64,000 bases of DNA from an uncultured Bacteroidales bacterium (GCA_937898885.1 CALDKD010000090.1:42949-106948), one strand, 5' to 3'; shown: positions 34,221 through 42,934, numbered from the stretch's first letter. The notes: generated by a model not told the origin, from the sequence alone. A program made the numbers and translations.

Positions 34221-34384
34221 AATTACGGCAAAATCCACGTAATTACATCGTATATCCCGCGTAGTCCCGCCCGTTTCATTTCATTATTTGAAATGATTAC
34301 GACAAGGCCTCATCCCGTTCGTTTCAAATAATGAAATGAACGGAATGAGGCCTCAGGGAATAACGGCGAAAGCCACGTGTTATC
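34221..34384. repeat. Palindromic repeat cluster (BIME/REP-like) between GH3 and guaA
   Basis: Two related 25-base units (34222-34246 and 34360-34384, 18 of 25 identical) each can fold as a small hairpin around GGC-RAAA-(T/G)CC. They flank a nested palindrome. One inverted pair is TTCATTTCATTATTTGAAA (34275-34293) against its complement at 34322-34340. A second, competing hairpin has arms GGCCTCATCCCGTTC and GAACGGAATGAGGCC (34306-34320 and 34338-34352, one mismatch). The element lies just after the GH3 stop (34395, minus strand), so one hairpin may serve as its terminator. The symmetric architecture is more than a simple terminator needs. Confidence 0.6.
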
Positions 34385-34394
34385 AGACACGCTG

Positions 34395-36977
34395 CTACAT
34401 CACCTCAATAACTATGGAATGAAGCGATGACGGATCCGACGAGGGGCCGTACATAACATTGTATGTACCCGGAATAGCACGCATAGTTCCCGTGCTGACA
34501 TCGAACCACTGGAATGTATCGGCAGTAAGCTCAAACAACACGTCGGATGTCTTTCCTGCGGGTATCGTCACACGCTTGAAGGCGCGCAACGCACGCTGCG
34601 GGCCGGCATCGTCGCCAGGACGGCACACATACAGCTGCACAACCTCATCGCCATCACGGCTGCCTGTGTTTGTGACCGGTACTCTCAACGTAGCCTCTCC
34701 ACCCTTACTGAGCTCCGCTGCTGACAGTTCAGCGTCACCATAGCTGAAAGTCGTGTAGCTCAGTCCGTACCCGAATGGGAACAGAGGCTGATCCGTCATA
34801 TAACGGTATGTGCGTCCTCTCATTGAGTAGTCCTCGAAGTCGGGAAGCTGAGCAGTGCTCTTGTAGAACGTCACAGGCAGGCGGCCCGCAGGATTATAAT
34901 CGCCAAACAATGTTGTGGCGATGGCTGTTCCACCAGCCTGCCCCGGATACCAGGCCTGAAGAATGGCATCGCAATATGGCGCCACACCAGTAAGGGCTAT
35001 CGCGGAGCCTGAGAAATTAACAAACACTACCCTTTTACCGGCATCCTTCAGAGCCCTGACAAGGTTTGTCTGGACCAGAGGCAATTCGATGGCAGTGCGG
35101 TCACCGCCCTTGAATCCGGGAATGCTCACCGGCATCTCCTCACCCTCGAGCGACGGGGATATGCCGCCGGCGAATACTACGACATCCGCATCCTGCACCT
35201 TCCTTACGGTATTGCCGATATTGGTATCAATCTCATAACCCATATCAAACACAAGAGTAGCCTCACCGCTCACACAGGCGAAGTTAATCTTTATCTGATA
35301 ATCCTGTCCGGACTTGGCATTGAGAGTGTATATCCTGCCGCTTTTGTCAGGGTTATTGGCTGTAGCCACCTGTTTGCCGTCAACCGACAGCGTAGCGGCT
35401 CCCTTGTTCTGTATAAAGAACGCCACATCGCCATCCTCCTCAGCGTGGAATGTCGCCTCATACTCAGAAGAGAAATTCTCCAGACTTACGTTGGGAGCAA
35501 AAACAGTGGCGCCACCTGTTGTCAGGCGGAATGGGGTTGACAAATGTCTGAGCACGTCTGGCTCGCCATTCATATCCGCATTGTTCCAATACTTCGCCGC
35601 AAAACCGATAGTACCCTCAGAATGGCACTGTCCGAACAGGCTGTTAACCGGCAGGCACCCCTCGGCATACTCACATCCTTCCGCAAAAATGATATTCTGT
35701 TCCGGAATATATGCGCGTATTCCATCCAACAGCGTGATGGTCTTGCCAGGTGTTCCGTTGTAGTTGCCCCACTGCATCACAGAGTCGTTGGCATTCGGGC
35801 CTACAACCGCTACTTTTATATCTTTGGAGAGAGGCAGTACACCGTTGTTCTGAAGAAGTACCATACTCTCCTGAGCCATCTTCAGCGCCAGAGCCTGATG
35901 CTCTTCACTATTTACCACGCTGTAAGGAATTTTATTCCATTCAACATCATTGTCCATCTCACCAAGCTCAAAGCGTGCCTTCATCAGCCGGACAACGGAA
36001 TTATCAATCTGCTCCTCCGTTATCAAGCCAGCCTCAACCGCCTCCACAAGTGTCCCGTACGAGCTTCCGCACTCAAGGTCAGTGCCTGTAAGTACAGCTT
36101 TTGTTGTAGCGTGCATGGCATCTGGCTCGGTATTGTGATGTCCGGGCGTGAAGAAATCGTTAATTGCCCAGCAATCGGAAAGAATTATACCTTTGTATCC
36201 CCATTCGTTACGCAGAATCTGTTGAAGCAGACGGTTGCTGCCGCAACAAGGCTCATCCTCGTAGCGGTTATACGCGCACATCACCTCCTTCACTCCTGCT
36301 TCCTGAACCAGAGCCTTGAAAGCTGGCAAATATGTCTCCCACAAATCGCGAGGCTCAATATCCTCGGCATTGAACACATGGCGGTTCCACTCCGGTCCAC
36401 TGTGCACTGCATAATGTTTGGCGCAGGCGTGAAGCTTATCATATTTGGAGTCAGCCGGCCCCTGAAGTCCGCATACCACAGACACGCCCATACGGCTTGT
36501 CAGATACGGATCCTCGCCGTATGTCTCCTGACCACGTCCCCAGCGCGGGTCACGGAAGATGTTGACATTCGGCGTCCAGAATGTAAGTCCTTGATAGCGT
36601 TTAAGCAGGCCATCCTTGCCAAACTCAGCGGACTTGGCGCGGGCCTCATCGGAAACGGCATTGAACACATCCAGCAAAAGCGCATCGTCAAACGATGCGG
36701 CCATACCTATCGCCTGAGGGAACACTGTGGCGAGTCCGGCGCGCCCTACCCCGTGCAGTGCCTCATTCCACCAGTCATATTCCTTGATTCCGAATTCAGG
36801 TATAGCCGGTGAGGAATTCTGCATAAGCGACACTTTTTGCTCAAGTGTAAGACGGCTCACCAGATCAGCTGCCCTCTTTTCAGGGCTTTTATTCACATTC
36901 TTGTAGGTATCGCCACAAGACGAGAGCAGGAGCCCCCATACAAGGGCCCCTGCCAATATTGATAACGACTTACTCAT
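34395..36977 (-). CDS. GH3 beta-xylosidase/beta-glucosidase lipoprotein with PA14 domain
   Basis: The 860-residue protein has a lipobox (LLLSSCGD, Cys21) and a GH3 barrel starting with the hallmark EYDWWNEALHGVGRAG (about 66-81). The nucleophile is Asp268 in IILSDCWAI, with KHYAVHSGPEWNRH at 187-200. The second GH3 domain is interrupted by a PA14-like domain (about 430-560, with AKYWNNADMNGEP), and a C-terminal FnIII domain follows. The YDWWNEALHG motif and PA14 insertion are typical of the xylan 1,4-beta-xylosidase group of GH3. It is the last gene of the GH31-GH43-GH3 operon (8-base gap), which supports a role on xylo-oligosaccharides. Confidence 0.9.
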   Translation of the reverse strand: MSKSLSILAGALVWGLLLSSCGDTYKNVNKSPEKRAADLVSRLTLEQKVSLMQNSSPAIPEFGIKEYDWWNEALHGVGRAGLATVFPQAIGMAASFDDALLLDVFNAVSDEARAKSAEFGKDGLLKRYQGLTFWTPNVNIFRDPRWGRGQETYGEDPYLTSRMGVSVVCGLQGPADSKYDKLHACAKHYAVHSGPEWNRHVFNAEDIEPRDLWETYLPAFKALVQEAGVKEVMCAYNRYEDEPCCGSNRLLQQILRNEWGYKGIILSDCWAINDFFTPGHHNTEPDAMHATTKAVLTGTDLECGSSYGTLVEAVEAGLITEEQIDNSVVRLMKARFELGEMDNDVEWNKIPYSVVNSEEHQALALKMAQESMVLLQNNGVLPLSKDIKVAVVGPNANDSVMQWGNYNGTPGKTITLLDGIRAYIPEQNIIFAEGCEYAEGCLPVNSLFGQCHSEGTIGFAAKYWNNADMNGEPDVLRHLSTPFRLTTGGATVFAPNVSLENFSSEYEATFHAEEDGDVAFFIQNKGAATLSVDGKQVATANNPDKSGRIYTLNAKSGQDYQIKINFACVSGEATLVFDMGYEIDTNIGNTVRKVQDADVVVFAGGISPSLEGEEMPVSIPGFKGGDRTAIELPLVQTNLVRALKDAGKRVVFVNFSGSAIALTGVAPYCDAILQAWYPGQAGGTAIATTLFGDYNPAGRLPVTFYKSTAQLPDFEDYSMRGRTYRYMTDQPLFPFGYGLSYTTFSYGDAELSAAELSKGGEATLRVPVTNTGSRDGDEVVQLYVCRPGDDAGPQRALRAFKRVTIPAGKTSDVLFELTADTFQWFDVSTGTMRAIPGTYNVMYGPSSDPSSLHSIVIEVM

Positions 36978-36985
36978 TGCTTACA

Positions 36986-39088
36986 TTAACGACGGAACAT
37001 TCCACGTGGACGCTCAACCACTACCAGGCTAGGATCAAAATTGTAAATTTTTCTCTGGCCCTTATAAGTGCATATCACCTTTGCGGGAGCATCTGCCGGC
37101 TGCAGGACCTCAATACCTACTTCCGGATCATTTGCCTTTGCCGATATTGTTGAGCCTGCGGCTACAGTCTGGTTGATTACATAGTTCTCAACGTTTACGA
37201 AACCGTTCTGATTGGTTGAGCGTACCGGAATAGCCGGAATCTCAACGCTCTTGCCATCAACTGCAATCTCAACCTTCGGAGCGATGTGACGAGATATGGC
37301 AACCTTCTTTGAGCTGAAACCAATTCCGTGCATATCAAACAACTCGCCATCAGGTCCCTCAGCGATAAAGTAGATTGCATGCTTGCCCTTGATGCCCTCC
37401 ACATACTGTGCCACATCAAGCAGATACTTGGTGCTCACATTGGCAGAGCCTGCGCTCACCTGAATCTCACCGAGCTTTACACCCTTCCAGATATCGTTTG
37501 CCCAAGGACCGTCCATCATAACGATAATCTTGAAAGCCTGACTGGTACGCGGAGTAATGAAAAGGTTAAGCTGTGTCTTGTTGCCCTTCTTTGCGCCATC
37601 AAATGGCTTGATGCCCTTGCTGGCCTTCTTCAGGCCCTCAAAACCGAAGTACTTATAGCCTATGATATTTCCGTTCTTGATATTTGTGATATCCATATTG
37701 TTGTCCCAGTTGTCCCAGGTATCCTGCATCAAGCCCTGATCCGAGAGATAGCAGGCGTAACCAGCTGAATAATACTGATATGGAGGAAGGCCATACATAA
37801 AGAAGCCCTCTGAGGTAACCTCTGCGCCGGTATATTCATCACCATTCGATGCCTTTGCGGTCCACTTGCCGTCGGCAGCGTACGGATCATATCCACGGAT
37901 AACAACCTTACCGCCCTCTGATACTGGTTTCTCATCCCACTCTATTGAGACAGGAGCCACAACAGACTGACGGGCATTGCCGAAGCCACGTGGCGGACGA
38001 TGATAGAAAATGTACCACTGATCATTAATCTTCTGGATACTTCCGTGTGTATTGTGTGCCGAGTTGGTAGTGGTAAGAGCCGTACCGTCCTCGTTCAGGA
38101 CAACACCACGTGAGTCAACAGCCACGCCACCGCTGCGCCAAGGGCCTAACGGAGAGTCAGCATAGCAGTATCTCAAGGCTGAGTTTGTGCTACCCAGGCC
38201 ATAGTCAGGACCGGAATAGCCAGAGAAAATCATCACGAACTTGTTGCCTACCTGACGGATGGATGAAGCCTCGAAGAAGTTGAACTCGCCAGGGTTCTGT
38301 CCTTCTGCAAGCGCAGGATATATAGTACCCTCCGGATCACGTACACGGCCGTAGCTTGCACTAGCCGGCAGGAAAAACTCAATTCTCTCAGTGCCAGGAC
38401 GAACCGAGTACATTGTATTCGGGTCGAGCTGCGCCGCTGTTGAGTGCTGGAATCCCCAGAATCCGTATGCACGGAAGCCAATCTCGTAATCAGGATCATT
38501 CTTATCTGTAATCTGCTCTACGAAAATAGACGGGTCAAAGCCAATGCAGCTGCCAGGAAGGGTGCGTGTACCATCCTCTGTGGCATTTACAGGAACAAAC
38601 GGACCATCAGGACGGTCACCTACGCATACCAGTGGCTCGCGGTTTGCGCCACGGCTGTGAGGATAAAGGAAATACTTACGGGTTCCATTGGTATAGTTTA
38701 CCTCTACCAAATCAGGAGCGTACATTACATCCCACTGGTTCTGGATATTATAGGTAAAGATAGGACCTTCGTCACGCCAGTTGCCAAGATCCTCAACAGG
38801 CGCGGACCACATACGGATATCAGGTCCGCAATAACTGCCAAAACGCACATCGTGTGAGCCTATGATATAGGCGCGGAACTTGCCTGGGTTATCAGGATCC
38901 TCAAAAACTCTCGGCTCGCCATCGGGCACATGCTCCCAAAGCGGGAGATAAGGGTTGCCGGCTCCGTGGAACTCATACTCGACTTTCGCATCAGCATCGT
39001 TTGCTGCGGATACATTCTGCAATGTGCCAGCCAATGCGGCAGCACAAATCATCAGAATGCTCTGTCCTCTTTTGATACTCATTTTCAT
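36986..39088 (-). CDS. GH43-family glycoside hydrolase with C-terminal CBM-like domain
   Basis: The 700-residue protein has a signal peptide (ending QNVSAAND) and a five-bladed propeller domain (about 45-410). Candidate catalytic residues are the acidic cluster in GEPRVFEDPD, Asp185 in GFDPSIFVEQ and Glu273 in FNFFEASSI, the usual acid position. A second half follows, with a CBM6/CBM36-like beta-sandwich (about 425-590, with IGYKYFGFEGL and LNLFITPRTSQAFKIIVMMDG) and an Ig-like C-terminus. GH43 enzymes are arabinofuranosidases or beta-xylosidases; the specificity here is not readable. It is 19 bases downstream of GH31 and 8 bases upstream of GH3. Confidence 0.85.
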   Translation of the reverse strand: MKMSIKRGQSILMICAAALAGTLQNVSAANDADAKVEYEFHGAGNPYLPLWEHVPDGEPRVFEDPDNPGKFRAYIIGSHDVRFGSYCGPDIRMWSAPVEDLGNWRDEGPIFTYNIQNQWDVMYAPDLVEVNYTNGTRKYFLYPHSRGANREPLVCVGDRPDGPFVPVNATEDGTRTLPGSCIGFDPSIFVEQITDKNDPDYEIGFRAYGFWGFQHSTAAQLDPNTMYSVRPGTERIEFFLPASASYGRVRDPEGTIYPALAEGQNPGEFNFFEASSIRQVGNKFVMIFSGYSGPDYGLGSTNSALRYCYADSPLGPWRSGGVAVDSRGVVLNEDGTALTTTNSAHNTHGSIQKINDQWYIFYHRPPRGFGNARQSVVAPVSIEWDEKPVSEGGKVVIRGYDPYAADGKWTAKASNGDEYTGAEVTSEGFFMYGLPPYQYYSAGYACYLSDQGLMQDTWDNWDNNMDITNIKNGNIIGYKYFGFEGLKKASKGIKPFDGAKKGNKTQLNLFITPRTSQAFKIIVMMDGPWANDIWKGVKLGEIQVSAGSANVSTKYLLDVAQYVEGIKGKHAIYFIAEGPDGELFDMHGIGFSSKKVAISRHIAPKVEIAVDGKSVEIPAIPVRSTNQNGFVNVENYVINQTVAAGSTISAKANDPEVGIEVLQPADAPAKVICTYKGQRKIYNFDPSLVVVERPRGMFRR

Positions 39089-39107
39089 ATTGTTTGTATT
39101 AATGTAT

Positions 39108-41411
39108 TTACAACTTGATTACCTGCTGGCTGCCATCATACTCAACGCTCTTTGTCCTGATGTTCCCGCCATCAACATATGTGATATTGAAACGGCGGTT
39201 CTGAAGCATACCAGGGTACCTGCCTGTACGTTTTCCGATTGTCAGTGTGTTTCCCTTCAAGGAGAAACTGATAGTTGTATACTGTCCCTTCTCATAATTG
39301 TAGTTATCGCCCTCATCCTCATAGAGAGTGAACTTTCCATCCGCTCCGGCATATACGCGAATCTCAAGGTTATCCCAAGGTTTCTCAGACGCATACTGCA
39401 CATCCGGACCTATCGGCAGGATAGAGCCTGCACGGACGAACAACGGGCAATGGTCTATTGAGGCGTCAACAGAGACCTCCCTGCCGCCATTGTACAACCT
39501 GTTATCGTAATAATTGTACCATTTGGCACCGGCCGGAAGATATACATCCATCGATTTGGCCTGAGTCCAGTCAAACTTCTCATCACTCCAGCGACGTTCC
39601 TCATTGGTGTAGAGAGCGTGAGTGACAGGAGCCACCAGCAGCGAGCGGCCGAACATAAACTCATCATTCATATCCCATACCTTCTTGTCGCCCTTGAAAT
39701 CCATCATAAGCGCACGCATAAAGCTATCGTCACTGCTGCAAACCTGCCAGGCTGTACTATATATATAAGGTAACAGCGAATAGCGCATTCTTATGGCCTT
39801 CTCTATGGCATCATATATGGGCTCGCCCTTCTTGCCGAATTCCCAGATCTCGCGTCTGGAAGACTCACCGTGGCTGCGCATCATCGGGTTGAACACGCCG
39901 AACTGAAGCCAGCGGACATATAATTCCTGGAACAGAGGATTCTGTGAGCAGGTCTGAGTCTGGCCACGCCTGTTGTAGCCGCTCGGGAAGAATCCGCCTA
40001 TGTCGCTGTTCACGTACGGGCTTGCCGTAAGAGTGTAGTTCAAGCAGAGCGGAATCTGAGCGCGGAAATCGTTCCAGGTTGACTGGACATCGCCGCTCCA
40101 GGTATTGGCTCCGGTACGTTGCTGGCCAGTAAAATATGAGCGGGTAAGTATGAACACACGTTTGTCGCTGCTTACGGCACGCTGGTGGTCATAGACGCCC
40201 TCAACGCACATCAGCGGATATATATTGCGCACACTATGAAGTGACCCCATAGCGGTAGGCTGGTCAAAATCGCCCTCCTTGTAGTTATGGTCCGGGTCGG
40301 TTGAGTCCATCCACCAGGCATCAATGCCCAGGTCATAAAGGCGAGTAAGATGATTCCAGTAAATATCACGAGCCTCCTTGCTGTATGCGTCATAGCATAC
40401 CACACCTGAAGGATAATCCATACGCGGCGGCCAGTATTCGGCCAGGCCACTGTTAGGCCAGGTAAGGAAATCAAGCAACAGATTCTTCTCTTTCAACTCA
40501 CGGTAAGGCTTTGTCTGAGGCCCGAACGACTGCCAGATGGAGATTGACATATGCGCATTCATAGCGTGAGTCTGGTCAATCATTCCCTTGGCATCCGGGA
40601 AATCCGCATTCAGGAACTCCATAGCGTTCCACAGATAATTGTTACCCCAGTACTGCCAGTCCTGAATGATGCCATCCAGTGGAACATTAGCGGCACGATA
40701 TCCCTTTACCACATCCAAAAGCTCCTTCTGGCTCTTGTAACGCTCGCGGCTCTGATGGAAACCGTATGTCCATAGAGGCACCATAGGCACCTTGCCTGTA
40801 AGCCAGCGCAGGCCGGATACTACACCGTCGGCATCGCCTCCGTAAATGAAATAGTAATCAACCTCCTCGGCTACCTGCGATGTTATGTTCAGCACTTTAC
40901 CATCATCGTGCCACTCTGTAGGCGAATAATTGTCAACGAATATGCCATATCCCTTGATTGACTGGAAGAAGTTGGCATAGTCCTCGGTATTGGACTGTAT
41001 CATAGTACGGTTCTCGCCTCGCTGGCTCATCTTTCTGTTCTGAAGCATTCCTACTCCATAAATAGGCTCGTCCTCATCCAGAATCCAACTTTGGCCAGCC
41101 TTCCACTCACCTTTGTCTGGCCCAGATGTGATAGGCTCAAAGTTACTCTGTCCCTCAGTAAGCAACTTCCGTCCTTTCGGGTCTGCGAATGTCACTATTC
41201 CATCTTTACCAACTGTCACTTTGATGGCAGGCCTTGCGCCATCCTGAGGTGGATTTACCACACAAGCGCTCGGTTTTGTACGGAAATCGCCTTTCGTTTT
41301 CTCTATTCTTACAATGTTCGAGGTGTAATAAGTAACCTTGACCTGCACGTCCTGTGCCACTGCCGCTATTGCGGACAAAGCCATAATGACAAGTAATGAA
41401 AACTTTCGCAT
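39108..41411 (-). CDS. GH31-family alpha-glycosidase (alpha-xylosidase or alpha-glucosidase)
   Basis: The 767-residue protein has a signal peptide (MRKFSLLVIMALSAIAAVAQ), an N-terminal galactose-mutarotase-like domain, and the (beta/alpha)8 domain (about 205-560). The nucleophile is Asp369 in IDAWWMDSTDPDH and the acid/base Asp441 in NTWSGDVQSTWNDF. C-terminal beta domains end in DGSQQVIKL. The WWMDSTDPD version of the nucleophile motif is common in alpha-xylosidase-like GH31 enzymes, which fits the xylan/xyloglucan context, but an alpha-glucosidase cannot be excluded. It is the first gene of the operon with GH43 and GH3 and probably acts in the periplasm. Confidence 0.9.
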   Translation of the reverse strand: MRKFSLLVIMALSAIAAVAQDVQVKVTYYTSNIVRIEKTKGDFRTKPSACVVNPPQDGARPAIKVTVGKDGIVTFADPKGRKLLTEGQSNFEPITSGPDKGEWKAGQSWILDEDEPIYGVGMLQNRKMSQRGENRTMIQSNTEDYANFFQSIKGYGIFVDNYSPTEWHDDGKVLNITSQVAEEVDYYFIYGGDADGVVSGLRWLTGKVPMVPLWTYGFHQSRERYKSQKELLDVVKGYRAANVPLDGIIQDWQYWGNNYLWNAMEFLNADFPDAKGMIDQTHAMNAHMSISIWQSFGPQTKPYRELKEKNLLLDFLTWPNSGLAEYWPPRMDYPSGVVCYDAYSKEARDIYWNHLTRLYDLGIDAWWMDSTDPDHNYKEGDFDQPTAMGSLHSVRNIYPLMCVEGVYDHQRAVSSDKRVFILTRSYFTGQQRTGANTWSGDVQSTWNDFRAQIPLCLNYTLTASPYVNSDIGGFFPSGYNRRGQTQTCSQNPLFQELYVRWLQFGVFNPMMRSHGESSRREIWEFGKKGEPIYDAIEKAIRMRYSLLPYIYSTAWQVCSSDDSFMRALMMDFKGDKKVWDMNDEFMFGRSLLVAPVTHALYTNEERRWSDEKFDWTQAKSMDVYLPAGAKWYNYYDNRLYNGGREVSVDASIDHCPLFVRAGSILPIGPDVQYASEKPWDNLEIRVYAGADGKFTLYEDEGDNYNYEKGQYTTISFSLKGNTLTIGKRTGRYPGMLQNRRFNITYVDGGNIRTKSVEYDGSQQVIKL

Positions 41412-41435
41412 ATTGTTAAATGAGCTTTAATTCCA

Positions 41436-41443
41436 CAAACATA
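41436..41443 (-). promoter_or_regulatory. -7 element (TATGTTTG) for the GH31-GH43-GH3 operon
   Basis: CAAACATA on the plus strand reads TATGTTTG on the minus strand, a perfect TAnnTTTG, 24 bases ahead of the GH31 start. A CAA at 41459 is too close for a standard -33, so the promoter may depend on an activator. Confidence 0.45.
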
Positions 41444-41465
41444 ATTAAAAAACGCGCACAATCCT

Positions 41466-41473
41466 TATCTTTG
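41466..41473 (+). promoter_or_regulatory. -7 element (TATCTTTG) for the CinA-like gene
   Basis: A perfect TAnnTTTG 39 bases ahead of ATG 41513, divergent from the GH31 promoter. There is no clear -33 element. Confidence 0.45.
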
Positions 41474-41512
41474 CGGCAAATAAAGCAATAGTGTTGATAA
41501 ATAAATAAGGTT

Positions 41513-42004
41513 ATGACACATCAGGAGATGCTGGAAATATCGGCCGGAATCAAGGACATACTGGTATCAAACGGCAAGACACTATCTACTGCCGAGAGTT
41601 GCACCAGCGGTCAGATCGCGTCACTGCTGACAGCAGTCAGTGGCTCATCCGGTTACTTTCAGGGAGGAATGATAGCCTATCAGAATGAGTTAAAGAGCAG
41701 GTTTCTGGATGTTTCAGCAACGGATATCGACAAATACGATGTAGTAAGCCGTCAGGTGGCCGTGCAAATGGTAGCCGGAGCCTGCCGTCTTTTCAAGACA
41801 GACTTCGCCATTGCCTCAACCGGCTATGCCGATACAGGCAACGGAACGATTCCGGCAGGTACCATATGGATAGCCTGGGGATCCGCCAGCGATGTCCGTA
41901 CTTTTTGTCTGACAGAGGATAACGGCCGTGAGGCAAACACCCGCAACGCCGCAGAGAACGCATTGCTGAGAATGCTTGAATACCTCACGGACTTTTTTTC
42001 ATAA
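41513..42004 (+). CDS. CinA C-terminal-domain protein (PncC-type nicotinamide-nucleotide amidase)
   Basis: The 163-residue protein is a stand-alone CinA C-terminal domain: TLSTAESCTSGQIASLLTAVSGSSGYFQGG-type sequence (about residues 23-53), IAYQNELKSRFL, and the STGYADTG and PAGTIWIAWG segments near the end. Stand-alone domains of this length hydrolyse nicotinamide mononucleotide to nicotinate mononucleotide in NAD recycling (PncC). It stands alone ahead of tRNA-Ser. The match covers the whole protein, so I am confident in the family and moderately so in the reaction. Confidence 0.88.
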   Translation: MTHQEMLEISAGIKDILVSNGKTLSTAESCTSGQIASLLTAVSGSSGYFQGGMIAYQNELKSRFLDVSATDIDKYDVVSRQVAVQMVAGACRLFKTDFAIASTGYADTGNGTIPAGTIWIAWGSASDVRTFCLTEDNGREANTRNAAENALLRMLEYLTDFFS

Positions 42005-42019
42005 AGTTTGCCCTATTGC

Positions 42020-42051
42020 TTGCTTCCTTTCGCGAAAAAGCACTACCTTTG
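42020..42051 (+). promoter_or_regulatory. Promoter of the tRNA-Ser gene
   Basis: TTG (42020-42022), 21 bases, TACCTTTG (42044-42051), a perfect -7. It ends only 4 bases before the mature tRNA 5' end, so the transcript would have almost no 5' leader. Confidence 0.6.
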
Positions 42052-42055
42052 CAGC

Positions 42056-42143
42056 GGAAAGATGCCAGAGTGATCGAATGGACCGGACTCGAAATCCGGC
42101 GAGCGGCCTAGCCGCTCCGTGGGTTTGAATCCCACTCTTTCCG
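42056..42143 (+). tRNA. tRNA-Ser(CGA)
   Basis: Full cloverleaf. Acceptor GGAAAGA pairs with TCTTTCC. The anticodon stem CCGGA/TCCGG encloses loop CTCGAAA (anticodon CGA). A long variable arm GAGCGGC-CTA-GCCGCTC marks a class II tRNA. The T-arm is GTGGG-TTTGAAT-CCCAC. The discriminator is G at 42143 and CCA is not encoded (CAA follows). It reads UCG codons. Confidence 0.95.
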
Positions 42144-42155
42144 CAAAAGAGACTA

Positions 42156-42184
42156 ATGCTCTGACTCATAGCGAGTTAGAGCAT
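42156..42184 (+). terminator. Terminator-like hairpin after tRNA-Ser
   Basis: A 12-bp stem ATGCTCTGACTC / GAGTTAGAGCAT (one G-T pair, 5-base loop) starts 12 bases after the tRNA and is followed by TTCTC. Confidence 0.65.
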
Positions 42185-42233
42185 TTCTCATCTGAGAACC
42201 GGGTCAAAATCGGGGCAGTACCCAAAATGATAA

Positions 42234-42288
42234 TTTTTCTACTGAGTGCAGCATTTATGATGTGTTGATGCAGCTCTCGGTAGAAAAA
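42234..42288 (+). repeat. Long imperfect hairpin ahead of the integrase fragment
   Basis: The 21-base arms start TTTTTCTACTGAG (42234) and end CTCGGTAGAAAAA (42288), with three or four mismatches around a 13-base loop. It ends one base before the ATG of the integrase fragment at 42290. It may be a control or recombination site of the former element. Confidence 0.5.
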
Positions 42289-42289
42289 A

Positions 42290-42415
42290 ATGTCTTACTT
42301 CAAACCTATCCCATTCCGCGACTACAGGAATTGCACTCTTTGCGAGGGCAAGGAGTGGACCATCACGTACTATGTGATGGATCCCGACACACAGAGACTT
42401 AAAAGGATGCGTATT
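42290..42415 (+). pseudogene. Tyrosine integrase, N-terminal fragment next to tRNA-Ser
   Basis: The first 42 codons (MSYFKPIPFRDYRNCTLCEG..., then EWTITYYVMDPDTQRLKRMR) match the start of Bacteroidales phage/element tyrosine recombinases, which begin with a similar YFKPI-F-x-Y-x-N-x-x-L-x-EGKEW stretch and a Lys/Arg-rich end. After about 42415 the frame continues into sequence with no integrase features, overlapping a minus-strand gene. The SAM-like and catalytic domains (R-H-R-Y) are missing. Its place just after a tRNA gene is the classic integration site. I take it as the remnant of a deleted element. Matching is by memory, not alignment. Confidence 0.6.
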
Positions 42416-42448
42416 GGAAAAATCGTTCACAAAAATGCAAAAATAAAT

Positions 42449-42934
42449 CTATATCTCGGGAAGATACCTCCCCTTTGTCTTGTAGACGCGGCGCTGATAG
42501 CTCTGACGGTCACGCCAGCGCTGGTAGTTCTTGATGAAGGCCTCCTGCGAGAGGCTCTCGATGCGGTACTTGCTCTTGAAGAGGAGCACGCTCATAAGCA
42601 GTGACTCACCCACCACGTGCATCTGGTACTCGGCGAAGCGGTGGAACTCGGCCCAGAACATCACATAGATGTACTGCTCGATCTTCTGGCGGCTGCGGCC
42701 GGAGAGGTAGTTGCAGGTGACGGTGCGCTTGCCGTATGCGGAGTTGGGAAGGATGAACTCTATGTTGCCCTGCTCCCTGCCGGCGGTCTCGGGGCGTCTG
42801 GTCAGGAGGTCACGGAACAGGTAGTGCAGCTCTGACGAGGGAGGTATCTTGCAGGCGGAGCGATGGGGCCAGGAGTACTTGATGGAGCAGTACTCAGCCA
42901 GGTAGGGTCTTATGTTGAAGCGGAAGGAGAACAT
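42449..42934 (-). CDS. Mobile-element-associated conserved protein, 161 residues
   Basis: The protein has no signal peptide. It has an ordered run of motifs: RPYLAEYCSIKYSW, PPSSELHYLFRDLLTRRP, GNIEFILPNS, YNYLSGRSRQKIEQYIYVMFWAEFH and EAFIKNYQRWRDRQSYQRRVYK. I recall proteins of this form in Bacteroidales integrated elements next to VirE/HU-type genes, but no function is known. The helical, basic second half suggests nucleic-acid contact. It lies between the integrase fragment and a GTAC-rich non-coding stretch, and points away from the latter, so that stretch probably holds its promoter. Its GC-rich codons differ from the AT-rich plus-strand genes next to it. Confidence 0.55.
   Translation of the reverse strand: MFSFRFNIRPYLAEYCSIKYSWPHRSACKIPPSSELHYLFRDLLTRRPETAGREQGNIEFILPNSAYGKRTVTCNYLSGRSRQKIEQYIYVMFWAEFHRFAEYQMHVVGESLLMSVLLFKSKYRIESLSQEAFIKNYQRWRDRQSYQRRVYKTKGRYLPEI

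Noticed and set aside
35544..36812. 422-codon plus-strand ORF opposite the GH3 gene
   Set aside because: It is a shadow of a strongly supported GH3 gene on the minus strand. Its translation is Cys/His/Ile-rich, without domain pattern, and no promoter or start context supports it.
42290..42604. Complete 104-residue protein at the integrase position
   Set aside because: Only the first 42 codons look like integrase; the remainder runs antisense over the 161-residue gene and has no recognisable features.
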